Positions 44,403 to 54,440 of a stretch of 64,000 nucleotides of DNA are shown here, piece after piece. A program made the position numbers and the translations under genes. This stretch comes from Lactobacillus crispatus (GTDB lineage Bacteria; Bacillota; Bacilli; Lactobacillales; Lactobacillaceae), in assembly GCF_018987235.1 (NCBI RefSeq), contig NZ_CP072197.1, positions 186,001 to 250,000 of the forward strand, read 5' to 3'. How positions within the stretch are numbered: position 1 is the stretch's first letter; the number at the start of each line of letters is the position of its first letter. The notes under the pieces are model-generated. The model did not search any database. It was not told where the DNA came from and saw only the letters and a program-made list of their open reading frames with translations.

Positions 44403-44434
44403 TTAAATATATAATTTTAACATTTTATATATAA

Positions 44435-44465
44435 AAATAGAGGGATTTTTTCCTCTATTTTTTTA
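44435..44465 (+). terminator. Terminator after tyrS
   Basis: AAATAGAGG/CCTCTATTT stem followed by a T run. Confidence 0.88.
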
Positions 44466-44820
44466 GCTAATAATCGGAGATATTTACTACCAACTAATAT
44501 TTGTAAAAGATAATGATTTGTGTAAAATAATATTTTACTTCTTAAATTGTTATTTTATTTTCTAAAATCAATTGCTACAATCTATTTATTAAGTTATTCA
44601 CAAATTCACATTATTACTATACGATTTACTGCTTCAAGTGCAATACCAACATAAAATAGCTGCGTATACCTTTTGCAAATGCTGATGCAAAGCACCTGAT
44701 TAAAAAACTGACTTTTAATAAAAATATGTGAAAAGCACCACTATCTACTTTACTTATAATCAAACAGTGTTATAGTAATAGTGTAAAGAGAAAGTAAGTA
44801 AATAGAAAGAGGTTATTAAA
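44466..44820. other. AT-rich intergenic region before a small exported-protein gene
   Basis: 355 bases with no gene. Only the promoter near its right end is recognisable. Confidence 0.6.
44749..44776 (+). promoter_or_regulatory. Promoter of the small exported-protein gene
   Basis: TTTACT, 16 bases, TATAGT, 45 bases before the ATG. Confidence 0.6.
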
Positions 44821-45177
44821 ATGTTAGAATCTAAAAAAGCTATTAAGATTATTTCAAGTTTGGTAATCGGTTTGAGTTTAGGCTGTGTTCTTACTCCTAT
44901 TGCTCAAGCTACTTCATTTGCTGCTCCTAAATTGGGTACTGCAACACAAGCTCCAACCAATCCTGCTATTAAAAAGGGTGATAAGATCTTTGTTGTTATT
45001 AAAGACACCAAAAATCAAAAAGTAGCTGTTTACAATAAAAATGCTGAAAAAACTAGCAAAAAAGTTGCAATGGGTTCTACTTATACCGTAAAAGACGTTA
45101 AGAAAGTTAATAAAAAGAAGATTGTCAGAATCAACAAGAGTCAATGGTTGAATATTAAAGACGTCGTTAAGAACTAA
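44821..45177 (+). CDS. Small exported SLAP-like protein
   Basis: 118 residues. Signal peptide 1 to about 30 (ends AQATS), then a single basic beta-rich module (VYNKNAEKTSKKVAMGSTYTV and RINKSQWLNIKDV) that resembles one SLAP or SH3-like wall-binding repeat. It is probably a small wall-associated protein. AAAGAGG precedes the ATG. It has its own promoter and a long terminator hairpin. Confidence 0.72.
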   Translation: MLESKKAIKIISSLVIGLSLGCVLTPIAQATSFAAPKLGTATQAPTNPAIKKGDKIFVVIKDTKNQKVAVYNKNAEKTSKKVAMGSTYTVKDVKKVNKKKIVRINKSQWLNIKDVVKN

Positions 45178-45240
45178 ATAAAAGCAAATTTAATAACCGT
45201 TTTGAATACTTATTTTCTAAAAATACTTGGAGAGAATAAA

Positions 45241-45280
45241 TAAGGACGAGGATGTTCAAATGAATGTCTTCGCCTTTTTT
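45241..45280 (+). terminator. Terminator before tRNA-Thr
   Basis: Fifteen-pair hairpin AAGG-CGAGGATGTTC with GAATGTCTTCGCCTT (one bulged A) and T6. Confidence 0.75.
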
Positions 45281-45294
45281 GGTACAATGAAGAC

Positions 45295-45367
45295 GCCGCT
45301 TTAGCTCAATAGGTAGAGCACCGCCGTGGTAAGGAGGAGGTCCCCAGTTCAAACCTGGGAAGCGGCT
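45295..45367 (+). tRNA. tRNA-Thr (GGT anticodon)
   Basis: 73 bases. Acceptor GCCGCTT/AAGCGGC, D-arm GCTC/GAGC, T-arm CCCAG/CTGGG with TTCAAAC loop. Anticodon loop GTGGTAA reads GGT. No CCA is encoded. The anticodon stem CCGCC/GGAGG has one G-A mismatch in the middle where GGCGG would be expected. A TACAAT lies seven bases upstream. Confidence 0.88.
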
Positions 45368-45401
45368 TAGTTGTTGTTTTGGGCAAGAAAGGAAAAATTT
45401 T

Positions 45402-46715
45402 ATGAAGCATGAACTTACAATGAATGAAATTGCTAAATTTCAAAAAGAATATGAGCAAAAACCACAAAATCGGGTTGCGGAATTGGCTGTTGTTAATAAT
45501 GGTGTGGCTAAGGCTAGTTTGGATTCAGAAAAGGTTAGGAAATTGAACCGCACTTTTTCAATTGAAATCCCAACTGATAATGTTACTGATCAAAAGCAAT
45601 CGGGTCGCTGCTGGCTATTTGCGGCCTTGAATACATTGCGTCATGGTTTTGCTAAGAAGTATAATGCTAAAAACTTTACTTTTTCACAAAATTATTTATT
45701 CTTCTGGGATCGAATTGAACGAGCAAATATTTTCTTTGATAATATTTTGAATACCGCAGATCGTCCACTTAGTGACAGAACAGTGCATACTTATATGCAG
45801 GGACCTGATACTGATGGTGGCCAATGGGCTATGGCTGTTTCTTTGATTAGGAAGTACGGCTTAGTGCCAACCTATGCTCAAGATGAAAGTTTCACTGCCA
45901 ACAATACTGCTTTCTTCAATCGTATTTTGAATAATAAGTTGCGAGAAGATGGACTTGTGTTGCGTAAGTTAGCTCAAGCAGGTAAAAATGATGAAATTGA
46001 AGCTAAACGTCAAGAATTTTTGAGTGAGGTTTACCGTATGGCAGTAATTGCTTTCGGTCAACCAGTACAAAAATTTGACCTTGAGTTTAAGGATGATGAA
46101 GGTAAGTATCATTTTGATGGTGATCTTACTCCACTTGATTTCTTTCACGACTACTTTACTGATGACTTGGATGACTATATTGTTTTGTTCAATGCACCAG
46201 ATCATGAATTTGATAAGCTGTATGCTTTGCCATTTGAAGACAATGTAGAGGGCGGAAGTCCAGTTCATTTCTTAAACACTAAAATTGAAAATCTTAAAGA
46301 AGCTGCGATTAAGCAACTTGAAGCAGGCGAAACTTTTTGGTTTGGTTGTGATGTAGGTAAAGATAGCGATCGTCAAAAGGGAATTTTAGCTCATAACCTC
46401 TATCAAACTGATACTATTTTTAATATTGAAACTAAGTTAAGCAAAAAAGAGAGACTGGAAACTGGTGCTTCGGGTTCAACTCATGCCATGACGATGGTTG
46501 GTGTGGATGTTGTTAATGGAAAGCCACGTCAATGGAAAATTGAAAACTCATGGGGAAGCAAGGTCGGTGAAAAAGGCTACTTTGTGATGGATGATAACTG
46601 GTTTGATGAATATCTCTTCAAAGTAGTTGTTAAAAAACAATATGTACCGGAAAAACTGGTTAAGATTTGGGAAGGCAAAGCAACGCCGGTAGAAGCATGG
46701 GACTCAATGGCATAA
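45402..46715 (+). CDS. C1-family (PepC/PepE/PepG-type) cysteine peptidase
   Basis: 437 residues of the bleomycin-hydrolase family. Catalytic Cys70 in QSGRCWLFAALN, His in GSTHAMTMVGV and Asn in KIENSWGSKVG. It hydrolyses peptides in the cytosol. Paralogue of pepE at 56558-57874, with the same catalytic positions, and closest in type to PepG/PepC2; the exact specificity is undetermined. An HD-domain gene overlaps its stop in TAATG. Confidence 0.92.
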   Translation: MKHELTMNEIAKFQKEYEQKPQNRVAELAVVNNGVAKASLDSEKVRKLNRTFSIEIPTDNVTDQKQSGRCWLFAALNTLRHGFAKKYNAKNFTFSQNYLFFWDRIERANIFFDNILNTADRPLSDRTVHTYMQGPDTDGGQWAMAVSLIRKYGLVPTYAQDESFTANNTAFFNRILNNKLREDGLVLRKLAQAGKNDEIEAKRQEFLSEVYRMAVIAFGQPVQKFDLEFKDDEGKYHFDGDLTPLDFFHDYFTDDLDDYIVLFNAPDHEFDKLYALPFEDNVEGGSPVHFLNTKIENLKEAAIKQLEAGETFWFGCDVGKDSDRQKGILAHNLYQTDTIFNIETKLSKKERLETGASGSTHAMTMVGVDVVNGKPRQWKIENSWGSKVGEKGYFVMDDNWFDEYLFKVVVKKQYVPEKLVKIWEGKATPVEAWDSMA

Positions 46716-47368
46716 TGGAAATTAAACAAGTTATCGATTTTACTCAAACACACTTAAAGAATGAAAAAACGGGTCATGATTTTTATCATGGCGAACGTGT
46801 AGCTAATTTGGCTAGTCAAATGTATTTAGTAGATCATGCTGATGCTCATGAAGATAGCCGGGTAGTTGCTATTATTAAAACAGCAGGTTATTTGCATGAC
46901 ACGATTGATGAAAAAATCTGTGCTGACCCACAAAAGGTGATTGATGAAATTGAAGAGTTATTGCCGCAAGTAGGGTTTAATGAACTAGAGGCATGGGATA
47001 TTTTATTCACCATTCAACACATGTCATTTTCAGCTAATATTGAGCATCACTATCATTTGCCTTTATCTGGACAATATGTGCAAGATGCTGATCGTCTAGA
47101 AAGTTTGGGTGCGATTGGAATTGCCCGTGCCTTTACGTATGGTGGTAAACATGGCAATAAGATTTACGATCCAGAGATTAAGCCAGCCGTTTTAACTAGT
47201 CATGATCAATATCGTAACCATGTCGAAACCACAATCAACCACTTTTATGAGAAACTTTTTCATTTAGAAGATTTAATGAATACTCCTGCTGCTAAAAAAG
47301 AAGCGGAAAGACGAACTGCATACATGCGCGACTTTGTACGTGAATTTATGCAAGAATGGAATGTTTAG
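46715..47368 (+). CDS. HD-domain phosphohydrolase (YedJ-like)
   Basis: 217 residues starting in the TAATG overlap with the peptidase gene. Metal ligands in KTGHDFYHGERV, GYLHDTIDE and QDADRLESLGAIG give the H...HD...D set. The product resembles YedJ/YpgQ-type HD hydrolases that act on nucleotides or phosphoesters. The link to the peptidase is by translation coupling only. A terminator follows. Confidence 0.88.
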   Translation: MEIKQVIDFTQTHLKNEKTGHDFYHGERVANLASQMYLVDHADAHEDSRVVAIIKTAGYLHDTIDEKICADPQKVIDEIEELLPQVGFNELEAWDILFTIQHMSFSANIEHHYHLPLSGQYVQDADRLESLGAIGIARAFTYGGKHGNKIYDPEIKPAVLTSHDQYRNHVETTINHFYEKLFHLEDLMNTPAAKKEAERRTAYMRDFVREFMQEWNV

Positions 47369-47381
47369 AATAATTTAATTT

Positions 47382-47421
47382 TGAATAAGCCTTGATACAT
47401 CAGCATTGAGGCTTATTTTTT
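47382..47421 (+). terminator. Terminator after the HD-domain gene
   Basis: AATAAGCCT/AGGCTTATT stem with a longer loop and T6. Confidence 0.85.
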
Positions 47422-47451
47422 AAATAAATTAAAAATAATATTAAAAAAAAC

Positions 47452-47480
47452 TTGCAAAGCAAAAAATATTTAGCTATACT
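47452..47480 (+). promoter_or_regulatory. Promoter of oppA1
   Basis: TTGCAA, 17 bases, TATACT, 57 bases before the start: near consensus. Confidence 0.8.
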
Positions 47481-47536
47481 TATAAACAACTTAAAGAGTT
47501 CTATTATTTTTCTCATAAATGAGAGGAGCAATATGT

Positions 47537-49156
47537 ATGAAGTTTACCAAATTATTTGCTGCAGGAGCAACCGTTTTAATTGCCGGTTCAACGCTGGCAG
47601 CATGTGGTAGTAATTCTAATTCGTCAAGTTCATCAGCTAAGAAAACAATTAATTGGATGGATTCGGCTGAAATTCCAACGATGGACATTTCTAAGGCAAC
47701 AGACGTTACCAGTTTTAACCAATTGGGTAACGTTGAAGAAGGTTTATACCGTTTAGGTAAGAATTCTAAAGTTGAGAATGCTTTGGCAACAGATACCAAG
47801 GTTTCAAAAGATGGTAAGACCTGGACTTTCACCTTGCGTGATTCTAAGTGGTCTAATGGTGATAAGTTAACGGCTAAAGACTTTGTTTACTCATGGCGCA
47901 GAACCGTTAATCCAAAGACGGCTTCACAATATGCTTACCTCTTCGAAGGAATTCATAATGCCACTCAAATTTCTGCAGGTAAGGCACCAGTTAATAGTTT
48001 GGGAGTAAAAGCTGAAGGCGATAATAAATTAGTTGTTACTTTGGACAAACGAATTCCATACTTTAAATTATTGATGGGATTCCCATTGTTCTTCCCACAA
48101 AACCAAAAGGTAGTTGAAGCTAATGGCTCTAAGTATGGTACTTCATCTAAGACTACAGCCTTCAACGGACCTTTTGTACAAAAGGGCTGGACTGGTTCTA
48201 ACCTTTCTTGGAAGCTTGTGAAAAACAAGAATTACTGGGACAAGAAGAATGTTAAGCTTGATGCTATTAATTACAGCGTGCAAAAGACACCATCAACAGC
48301 TTACAACTTGTACCAATCAAATAAGCTTGATGCTACTATTTTAGATTCACAACAAACTAAGAACTTAAAACATCAAAAGGGTTACACTTTGCGTGATACT
48401 GCAGCAACCTTCTATTTGCAATTTAACCAAAAGAAGAAGATTTTCCAAAATGCTGACTTGCGTAGAGCAATCTCAATGTCAATCAATAGAAAGGCACTGG
48501 GAAGTGCTTTAGGTGGTGCTAATACCCCAGCAACCAGTTTAACTTCAAAGGGTGTAGTTAACCATGATGGTAAGGACTGGTCAGAAGTTGTTGGTGATAA
48601 GAAGAACGCCGCATATAACCCAACTGAAGCTAAGAAACTTTACAAGAAGGCTTTGAAGGAATTAGGCGTTAAGAACGTTTCATTTACAATCCTGTCTGAT
48701 GATACTGATTCAGGTCAAAAGACGACTGAAACACTTCAAAGTCAATTAGAAGAAAACTTGAAGGGTATGAAGGTTTCAGTAGCTAACGTACCATTCAAGA
48801 CTCGTTTGAACCGTTCAACTAGTGGTAACTTCGATGTTGTTGTTTCAGGTTGGTCAGCTGACTTTGCCGATCCAATTTCATTCGTTGACTTGTTTACTAG
48901 CAAGAATGCACAAAATAACGGTAAGTGGAGTAACTCCCAATACGACAAGTTGATCGCTGATTCTAAGACTACAGCAGATACAACTAAGCGTTGGGATGAC
49001 CTTGAAAAAGCAGAAAAGATCTTACTTAGCGATGAAGGAATCGCCCCACTTTACTACAAGACTGAAGCTTGGTTAGTTCGTCCAGACATTAAGGGCATTG
49101 TCTACAATGGCGCTGGCTTGAACTACAACTTCAAGAATACTTATGTAGCAAATTAA
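47537..49156 (+). CDS. oppA: Oligopeptide ABC transporter substrate-binding lipoprotein, copy 1
   Basis: 539 residues from the ATG at 47537 with AGAGGAG upstream. Lipobox STLAAC with Cys near residue 21. SBP_bac_5 features include ATDTKVSKDGKTWTFTLRD, WSNGDKLTAKDFVYSWRR and a C-terminal APLYYKTEAWLV. It captures extracellular peptides for the OppBCDF permease encoded further on. A paralogue follows at 49345, with a small reading frame and a terminator between them. Confidence 0.94.
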   Translation: MKFTKLFAAGATVLIAGSTLAACGSNSNSSSSSAKKTINWMDSAEIPTMDISKATDVTSFNQLGNVEEGLYRLGKNSKVENALATDTKVSKDGKTWTFTLRDSKWSNGDKLTAKDFVYSWRRTVNPKTASQYAYLFEGIHNATQISAGKAPVNSLGVKAEGDNKLVVTLDKRIPYFKLLMGFPLFFPQNQKVVEANGSKYGTSSKTTAFNGPFVQKGWTGSNLSWKLVKNKNYWDKKNVKLDAINYSVQKTPSTAYNLYQSNKLDATILDSQQTKNLKHQKGYTLRDTAATFYLQFNQKKKIFQNADLRRAISMSINRKALGSALGGANTPATSLTSKGVVNHDGKDWSEVVGDKKNAAYNPTEAKKLYKKALKELGVKNVSFTILSDDTDSGQKTTETLQSQLEENLKGMKVSVANVPFKTRLNRSTSGNFDVVVSGWSADFADPISFVDLFTSKNAQNNGKWSNSQYDKLIADSKTTADTTKRWDDLEKAEKILLSDEGIAPLYYKTEAWLVRPDIKGIVYNGAGLNYNFKNTYVAN

Positions 49157-49179
49157 TTAAAAATTAGGAGGACATAGTA

Positions 49180-49254
49180 ATGATTATTATTTCAGCAATT
49201 ATTATTTTACAAACAAGACATAAAAATAATCTCTCTTCACTTGTAATTGCGTAA
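49180..49254 (+). CDS. Ile-rich 24-residue peptide, possible leader peptide
   Basis: ATG with a perfect AGGAGG eight bases upstream, 24 codons to TAA. The first ten residues, MIIISAIIIL, hold six ATT codons in two runs of three. A terminator hairpin follows 33 bases later and then oppA2. This fits either an amino-acid-sensing leader peptide or a tiny membrane peptide. No alternative antiterminator pairing is obvious. Translation is not proven, but the ribosome site is too good to ignore. Confidence 0.5.
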   Translation: MIIISAIIILQTRHKNNLSSLVIA

Positions 49255-49287
49255 TAATAGTCTAGCTATGATTTGATGAATAGATAG

Positions 49288-49319
49288 AAGGAGCAACCAT
49301 GTGAAGGTTGCTCCTTTTT
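49288..49319 (+). terminator. Terminator between oppA1 and oppA2
   Basis: Perfect 11-bp stem AAGGAGCAACC/GGTTGCTCCTT with a seven-base loop and T5. No clear promoter lies between it and oppA2, so oppA2 may depend on readthrough. Confidence 0.88.
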
Positions 49320-49344
49320 GTAATAAAAAAGAATGAGGATCAAA

Positions 49345-50973
49345 ATGAAAAAGTGGAAAAAGTATTTTAGTGCAAGTTTATTAACCGTCGTATCAGCTGC
49401 AACTTTGGCAGCCTGTTCAAATAAAAGTTCGACATCTGGTACCAAGCAAACCTTGAATTGGATGACTAAATCAGAATTACAAACTTTAGATTTGTCCAAG
49501 GTGACTGATGCAACTAGTTTAGATCAAATTAATAATTCGATGGAAGGACTCTATCGTTTAGGTAAAAATTCTAAGGTAGAAAATGCTTTAGCAACCAAGA
49601 CTGAAGTTTCAAAAGATGGTAAAGTGTGGCATTTTACTTTGAGAAAGAATGCCAATTGGTCTAACGGTGATCCAGTTACTGCTAAAGATTTCGTCTATTC
49701 ATGGCGTAGGACTGTTGATCCAAAGACTGCCTCACAATATGCTTATCTTTTCTCAGGAGTAAAGAATGCAGATGATGTTGTGGCAGGAAAGAAGAAGGTT
49801 GAAACACTCGGTGTTAAAGCAGATGATAACCAACATTTAACCGTTACTTTGGATAGAAGAATTCCATACTTTAAGTTATTGATGGGCTTCGGAGTTTTCT
49901 TCCCACAAAATGAACATGCTGTTGAAAAATATGGCAAAAACTATGGTACCTCATCTAAAACAATGGTTTATAACGGACCATTTGTCTCAAAAGGCTGGAC
50001 CGGTTCAAACTTGTCTTGGAAGCTAGTTAAGAATAAGGACTACTGGGACAAGAGCAAGGTAAAACTAAGCAAGATTAATTACAGCGTGCAAAAGACACCA
50101 TCAACCGACTACAACTTGTATCAATCTGGAAAATTAGATGTAGCATTATTGGCACCACAAGCTACAAAACAATTGAAGAACCAGAGTGGTTATACAATTA
50201 GACCAGCTTCTTCAACACAATATTTACAATTAAACGAAAAGAACAAGCTTTTCCAAAATACTGACTTCCGCCGTGCACTTTCATTATCAGTTAATCGTAA
50301 AGCATTAGCTTCAGCTGTAGGTGGTGCTAACAAGCCAGTCACTACCTTTTCACCAAATAGTATGACTGAAGTAAATGGCAAAGATTATACTGAATTAGTC
50401 AAAACTGCTGAAACTGATAAGTTAATGACATATAACCCTACTTTAGCTAAAAGTTATTGGAAAAAGGCACAAAAAGCTTTAGGCAAGAACAAGGTTAACT
50501 TCACTTTGCTAACCTATGACGATGATGATGCCAAAAAAGCAGGTGAATACTTGCAAAGTACTATTGAGTCAAACTTGAAAGGCGTTAATGTCAGAGTAAA
50601 TAGTTTACCTAAAAAGACTGCCTTAGTTCGTGGTCAAAATGGTAACTTTGATGCTTTACTGATGGGTTGGCAAGCTGACTTTACTGATCCAATCTCATTC
50701 CTTGACTTGAACACCTCAAATGCTTCATACAACTGGGGTAAGTGGGCTAATAAGGAATATGATAAGTATGTAGCAGCTTCTAAAACTACTGGAAACGAAA
50801 ATACTCGTTTTGAAGATTTAGCTAAAGCTGAACGTGTTTTGCTAACTGAGCAAGGTGTAGTACCACTTTACCAGCCAGCAGAAGCTTGGATGGTTCGTCC
50901 AACTGTCAAGGGCGTTGTATATAATGGTGCTGGAGCTAACTATAACTTCAAATATGCTTATGTTGAAAAGTAG
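49345..50973 (+). CDS. oppA: Oligopeptide ABC transporter substrate-binding lipoprotein, copy 2
   Basis: 542 residues from the ATG at 49345 with GAGG six bases upstream. Lipobox ATLAAC. Strongly similar along its length to copy 1 (GLYRLGKNSKVENALAT and DFVYSWRRTVDPKTASQYAY shared with small changes), so a tandem duplication. Differences concentrate in the second half, suggesting different peptide preference. A terminator follows. Confidence 0.94.
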   Translation: MKKWKKYFSASLLTVVSAATLAACSNKSSTSGTKQTLNWMTKSELQTLDLSKVTDATSLDQINNSMEGLYRLGKNSKVENALATKTEVSKDGKVWHFTLRKNANWSNGDPVTAKDFVYSWRRTVDPKTASQYAYLFSGVKNADDVVAGKKKVETLGVKADDNQHLTVTLDRRIPYFKLLMGFGVFFPQNEHAVEKYGKNYGTSSKTMVYNGPFVSKGWTGSNLSWKLVKNKDYWDKSKVKLSKINYSVQKTPSTDYNLYQSGKLDVALLAPQATKQLKNQSGYTIRPASSTQYLQLNEKNKLFQNTDFRRALSLSVNRKALASAVGGANKPVTTFSPNSMTEVNGKDYTELVKTAETDKLMTYNPTLAKSYWKKAQKALGKNKVNFTLLTYDDDDAKKAGEYLQSTIESNLKGVNVRVNSLPKKTALVRGQNGNFDALLMGWQADFTDPISFLDLNTSNASYNWGKWANKEYDKYVAASKTTGNENTRFEDLAKAERVLLTEQGVVPLYQPAEAWMVRPTVKGVVYNGAGANYNFKYAYVEK

Positions 50974-51040
50974 ACTAAAATCCTAAATATCTAAATAATA
51001 GAACTTATAACAATAAACAACTCCTCTATGTAATTAAAAA

Positions 51041-51068
51041 GTAGACCGAAAAAATCGGTCTGCTTTTT
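51041..51068 (+). terminator. Terminator after oppA2
   Basis: GTAGACCGA/TCGGTCTGC stem with an A5 loop, followed by T5. Confidence 0.85.
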
Positions 51069-51077
51069 GATTTTTGC

Positions 51078-51106
51078 TTGAAAAAAGCAAGTTAGGCTAG
51101 TAAAGT
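51078..51106 (+). promoter_or_regulatory. Promoter of guaB
   Basis: TTGAAA, 17 bases, TAAAGT, 40 bases before the ATG. No purine-riboswitch sequence is seen between. Confidence 0.7.
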
Positions 51107-51145
51107 AAAACTAATAATTTTTTGAATGAGAAAAGGAGAGCTTAA

Positions 51146-52288
<1,143 letters not shown>

Positions 52289-52316
52289 AGCAAAATAGAT
52301 ATAATAAAAGTTAAAA

Positions 52317-52352
52317 ATAAGAGAGAAAGCAAAATTTCTCTCTTATTTTTTT
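52317..52352 (+). terminator. Terminator after guaB
   Basis: AATAAGAGAGAAA/TTTCTCTCTTATT stem with T run. Confidence 0.9.
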
Positions 52353-52390
52353 AATTTTTGGACATTTTCACTAGATATATTTATTTCTTT

Positions 52391-52399
52391 TGGTATAAT
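52391..52399 (+). promoter_or_regulatory. Extended -10 promoter of oppBCDF
   Basis: TG-G-TATAAT, 57 bases before the oppB start; the -35 is weak. Confidence 0.65.
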
Positions 52400-52455
52400 T
52401 AAAACAACATTAAAAAGTAAATGAAAGCATAAAATAAAATGAGGGAGCAATTAAT

Positions 52456-53385
52456 ATGGCTAGATACCTATTAAAACGTATATTTTATATGATCCTCACT
52501 TTGCTTATCGTGGCTACGGTAACTTTTTTCTTAATGAAATTGATGCCGGGTTCACCTTATGCTAATGAAGCAAAGATGACGCTAACTCAGCGGCAAATTA
52601 TGGATCAACAGTATGGTTTAAATAAACCTATCTGGCAACAATATTTGATTTATATTGCGGGGATGCTTCACGGTGATTTTGGGACATCCTTCCAATATAG
52701 TAACCAACCGGTAGCTTCATTAATTGGGGCGCGTTTGGGTGCGTCAGTACAATTAGGTTTACAAGCATTAATTTTGGGAGTTGTCCTTGGTGTAATCGCT
52801 GGGGCAATTGCTGCTATGAGACAGGGTACTTGGGTTGACTCAACTGCTACTGTAATTTCTATTTTGGGTAAATCAGTTCCTAACTTTGTTTTAGCAGTGC
52901 TTTTGCAATACTACATCGGTTTAAAGTTAGGCTGGTTCCCAATTGCTGGTTGGGGGCAATTTTCTCAAACGATTATGCCAACGATTGCTTTGGCAGTTGG
53001 ACCATTTGCGGAAACAGCTCGGTTTATCCGAACCAGTATGGTTGATACCTTAAGTAGTGACTATATTGAGTTAGGTAAGGCCAAGGGCTTAAGTAGAATG
53101 GAAGTCATTAGAAAACATGCAATGCGTAATTCAATGATTCCATTAGTAACTCTGATTGGTCCTTATGCTGTAGCCTTGATGACTGGTTCAATGGTTATTG
53201 AAAATATCTTTAACGTTCCTGGGATTGGTGAACAATTTGTTAAGTCGATTTTGACTAACGACTATCCAACAATCATGGGAATTACGATGGTTTACTGTAT
53301 TGGATTAGTAGTAATTCTGTTGATTACTGATATTGTTTATGGATTAATTGATCCAAGAATTAGATTAGATGAAAGCGAGGCCTAG
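52456..53385 (+). CDS. oppB: Oligopeptide ABC transporter permease OppB
   Basis: 309 residues, six membrane helices. The coupling-helix (EAA) motif is visible as DYIELGKAKGLSRMEVIRKHAMRN. Typical start MARYLLKRIFYMILTLLIV. First gene of the oppBCDF operon; nine bases separate it from oppC. Forms the translocation pore with OppC. Confidence 0.95.
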   Translation: MARYLLKRIFYMILTLLIVATVTFFLMKLMPGSPYANEAKMTLTQRQIMDQQYGLNKPIWQQYLIYIAGMLHGDFGTSFQYSNQPVASLIGARLGASVQLGLQALILGVVLGVIAGAIAAMRQGTWVDSTATVISILGKSVPNFVLAVLLQYYIGLKLGWFPIAGWGQFSQTIMPTIALAVGPFAETARFIRTSMVDTLSSDYIELGKAKGLSRMEVIRKHAMRNSMIPLVTLIGPYAVALMTGSMVIENIFNVPGIGEQFVKSILTNDYPTIMGITMVYCIGLVVILLITDIVYGLIDPRIRLDESEA

Positions 53386-53393
53386 AAGACAAT

Positions 53394-54425
53394 ATGACTG
53401 AAGAAAAATTAAACCTTCCTGCAGATGCCTTTGAACCCTTACCAAAAGATGAAGCACAGGATAACGAAAACATTGCAGGTCCATCTTTATCGTTTGCACA
53501 AAATGTTTGGCTTCGCTTCAAGCAGAGAAAAGCAGCTATTATTTCTGCAATTATTGTTATTTTGATGATTGTAGTAGCTTTTGGTTCAACCCCATTCATC
53601 AATAAATCTACTTTAGTTAAATCGCACCCACAATATGCTAACTTACCTGCTAAAGTGCCAGGAATGAGCGCAATTAATGGTTTGAACGGTAAGATTAAAC
53701 AAAATGGCAAGTGGGTTGATGCTTATGCTCAAAATGGTGTGCCTAAAGATAAGTACTTCATCGCAGGTACCGATTATTTAGGCAGATCTTTGGGGCAGAG
53801 AATCATCTATGGTACTAAAATTTCATTAATTGTTGCTTTAGTGGCTGCCTTCTTCGATTTAACTATCGGAGTCGCGTACGGAATAGTGTCCGGCTGGAAA
53901 GGCGGGGGAGTCGATAACGTGATGCAGCGGATAATCGAAATTATTTCCTCCGTACCCAATTTGATCATTGTAGTTTTGATGTTGGTGGTATTAAAACCAG
54001 GTATTAAGTCAATTATCTTGGCAATTGCTATTTCAAGTTGGACGACAATGGCGCGGCAGGTCCGGGCTGAAACGTTGAGTTTGAAGAATGAAGAATATGT
54101 TTTGGCAGCTAGATCATTAGGTGAATCACCTTGGAAAATTGCTTGGAAACACTTAGTGCCTAACCTTTCAAGTATCATCATTATTCAAACGATGTATACT
54201 ATTCCAACTGCTATCTTCTTCGAAGCCTTCTTAAGTTTCATCGGAATCGGTATTTCAGCCCCAGAAACTTCACTAGGTGTACTTTTGAACGAAGGACAAA
54301 AGAATTTTCAATTCTTGCCATATCAGATGTGGTATCCAGCAATCGTATTGTGTGTGTTGATGATTGCCTTTAACTTATTAGGTGATGGTTTGCGTGATGC
54401 CTTCGATCCACGGGGACAAAGATAG
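53394..54425 (+). CDS. oppC: Oligopeptide ABC transporter permease OppC
   Basis: 343 residues with an N-terminal OppC_N segment and six helices. The EAA motif reads EEYVLAARSLGESPWKIAWK. A periplasm-side insert of about 70 residues (STLVKSHPQYANLPAKVPGM) follows the first helix, as in other lactobacillar OppC proteins. Sixteen bases to oppD. Confidence 0.94.
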   Translation: MTEEKLNLPADAFEPLPKDEAQDNENIAGPSLSFAQNVWLRFKQRKAAIISAIIVILMIVVAFGSTPFINKSTLVKSHPQYANLPAKVPGMSAINGLNGKIKQNGKWVDAYAQNGVPKDKYFIAGTDYLGRSLGQRIIYGTKISLIVALVAAFFDLTIGVAYGIVSGWKGGGVDNVMQRIIEIISSVPNLIIVVLMLVVLKPGIKSIILAIAISSWTTMARQVRAETLSLKNEEYVLAARSLGESPWKIAWKHLVPNLSSIIIIQTMYTIPTAIFFEAFLSFIGIGISAPETSLGVLLNEGQKNFQFLPYQMWYPAIVLCVLMIAFNLLGDGLRDAFDPRGQR

Positions 54426-54440
54426 AAAGGATTAACCTAA

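Noticed and set aside
51107..51145. Purine riboswitch upstream of guaB
   Set aside because: The leader is only about 40 bases long, too short for one.
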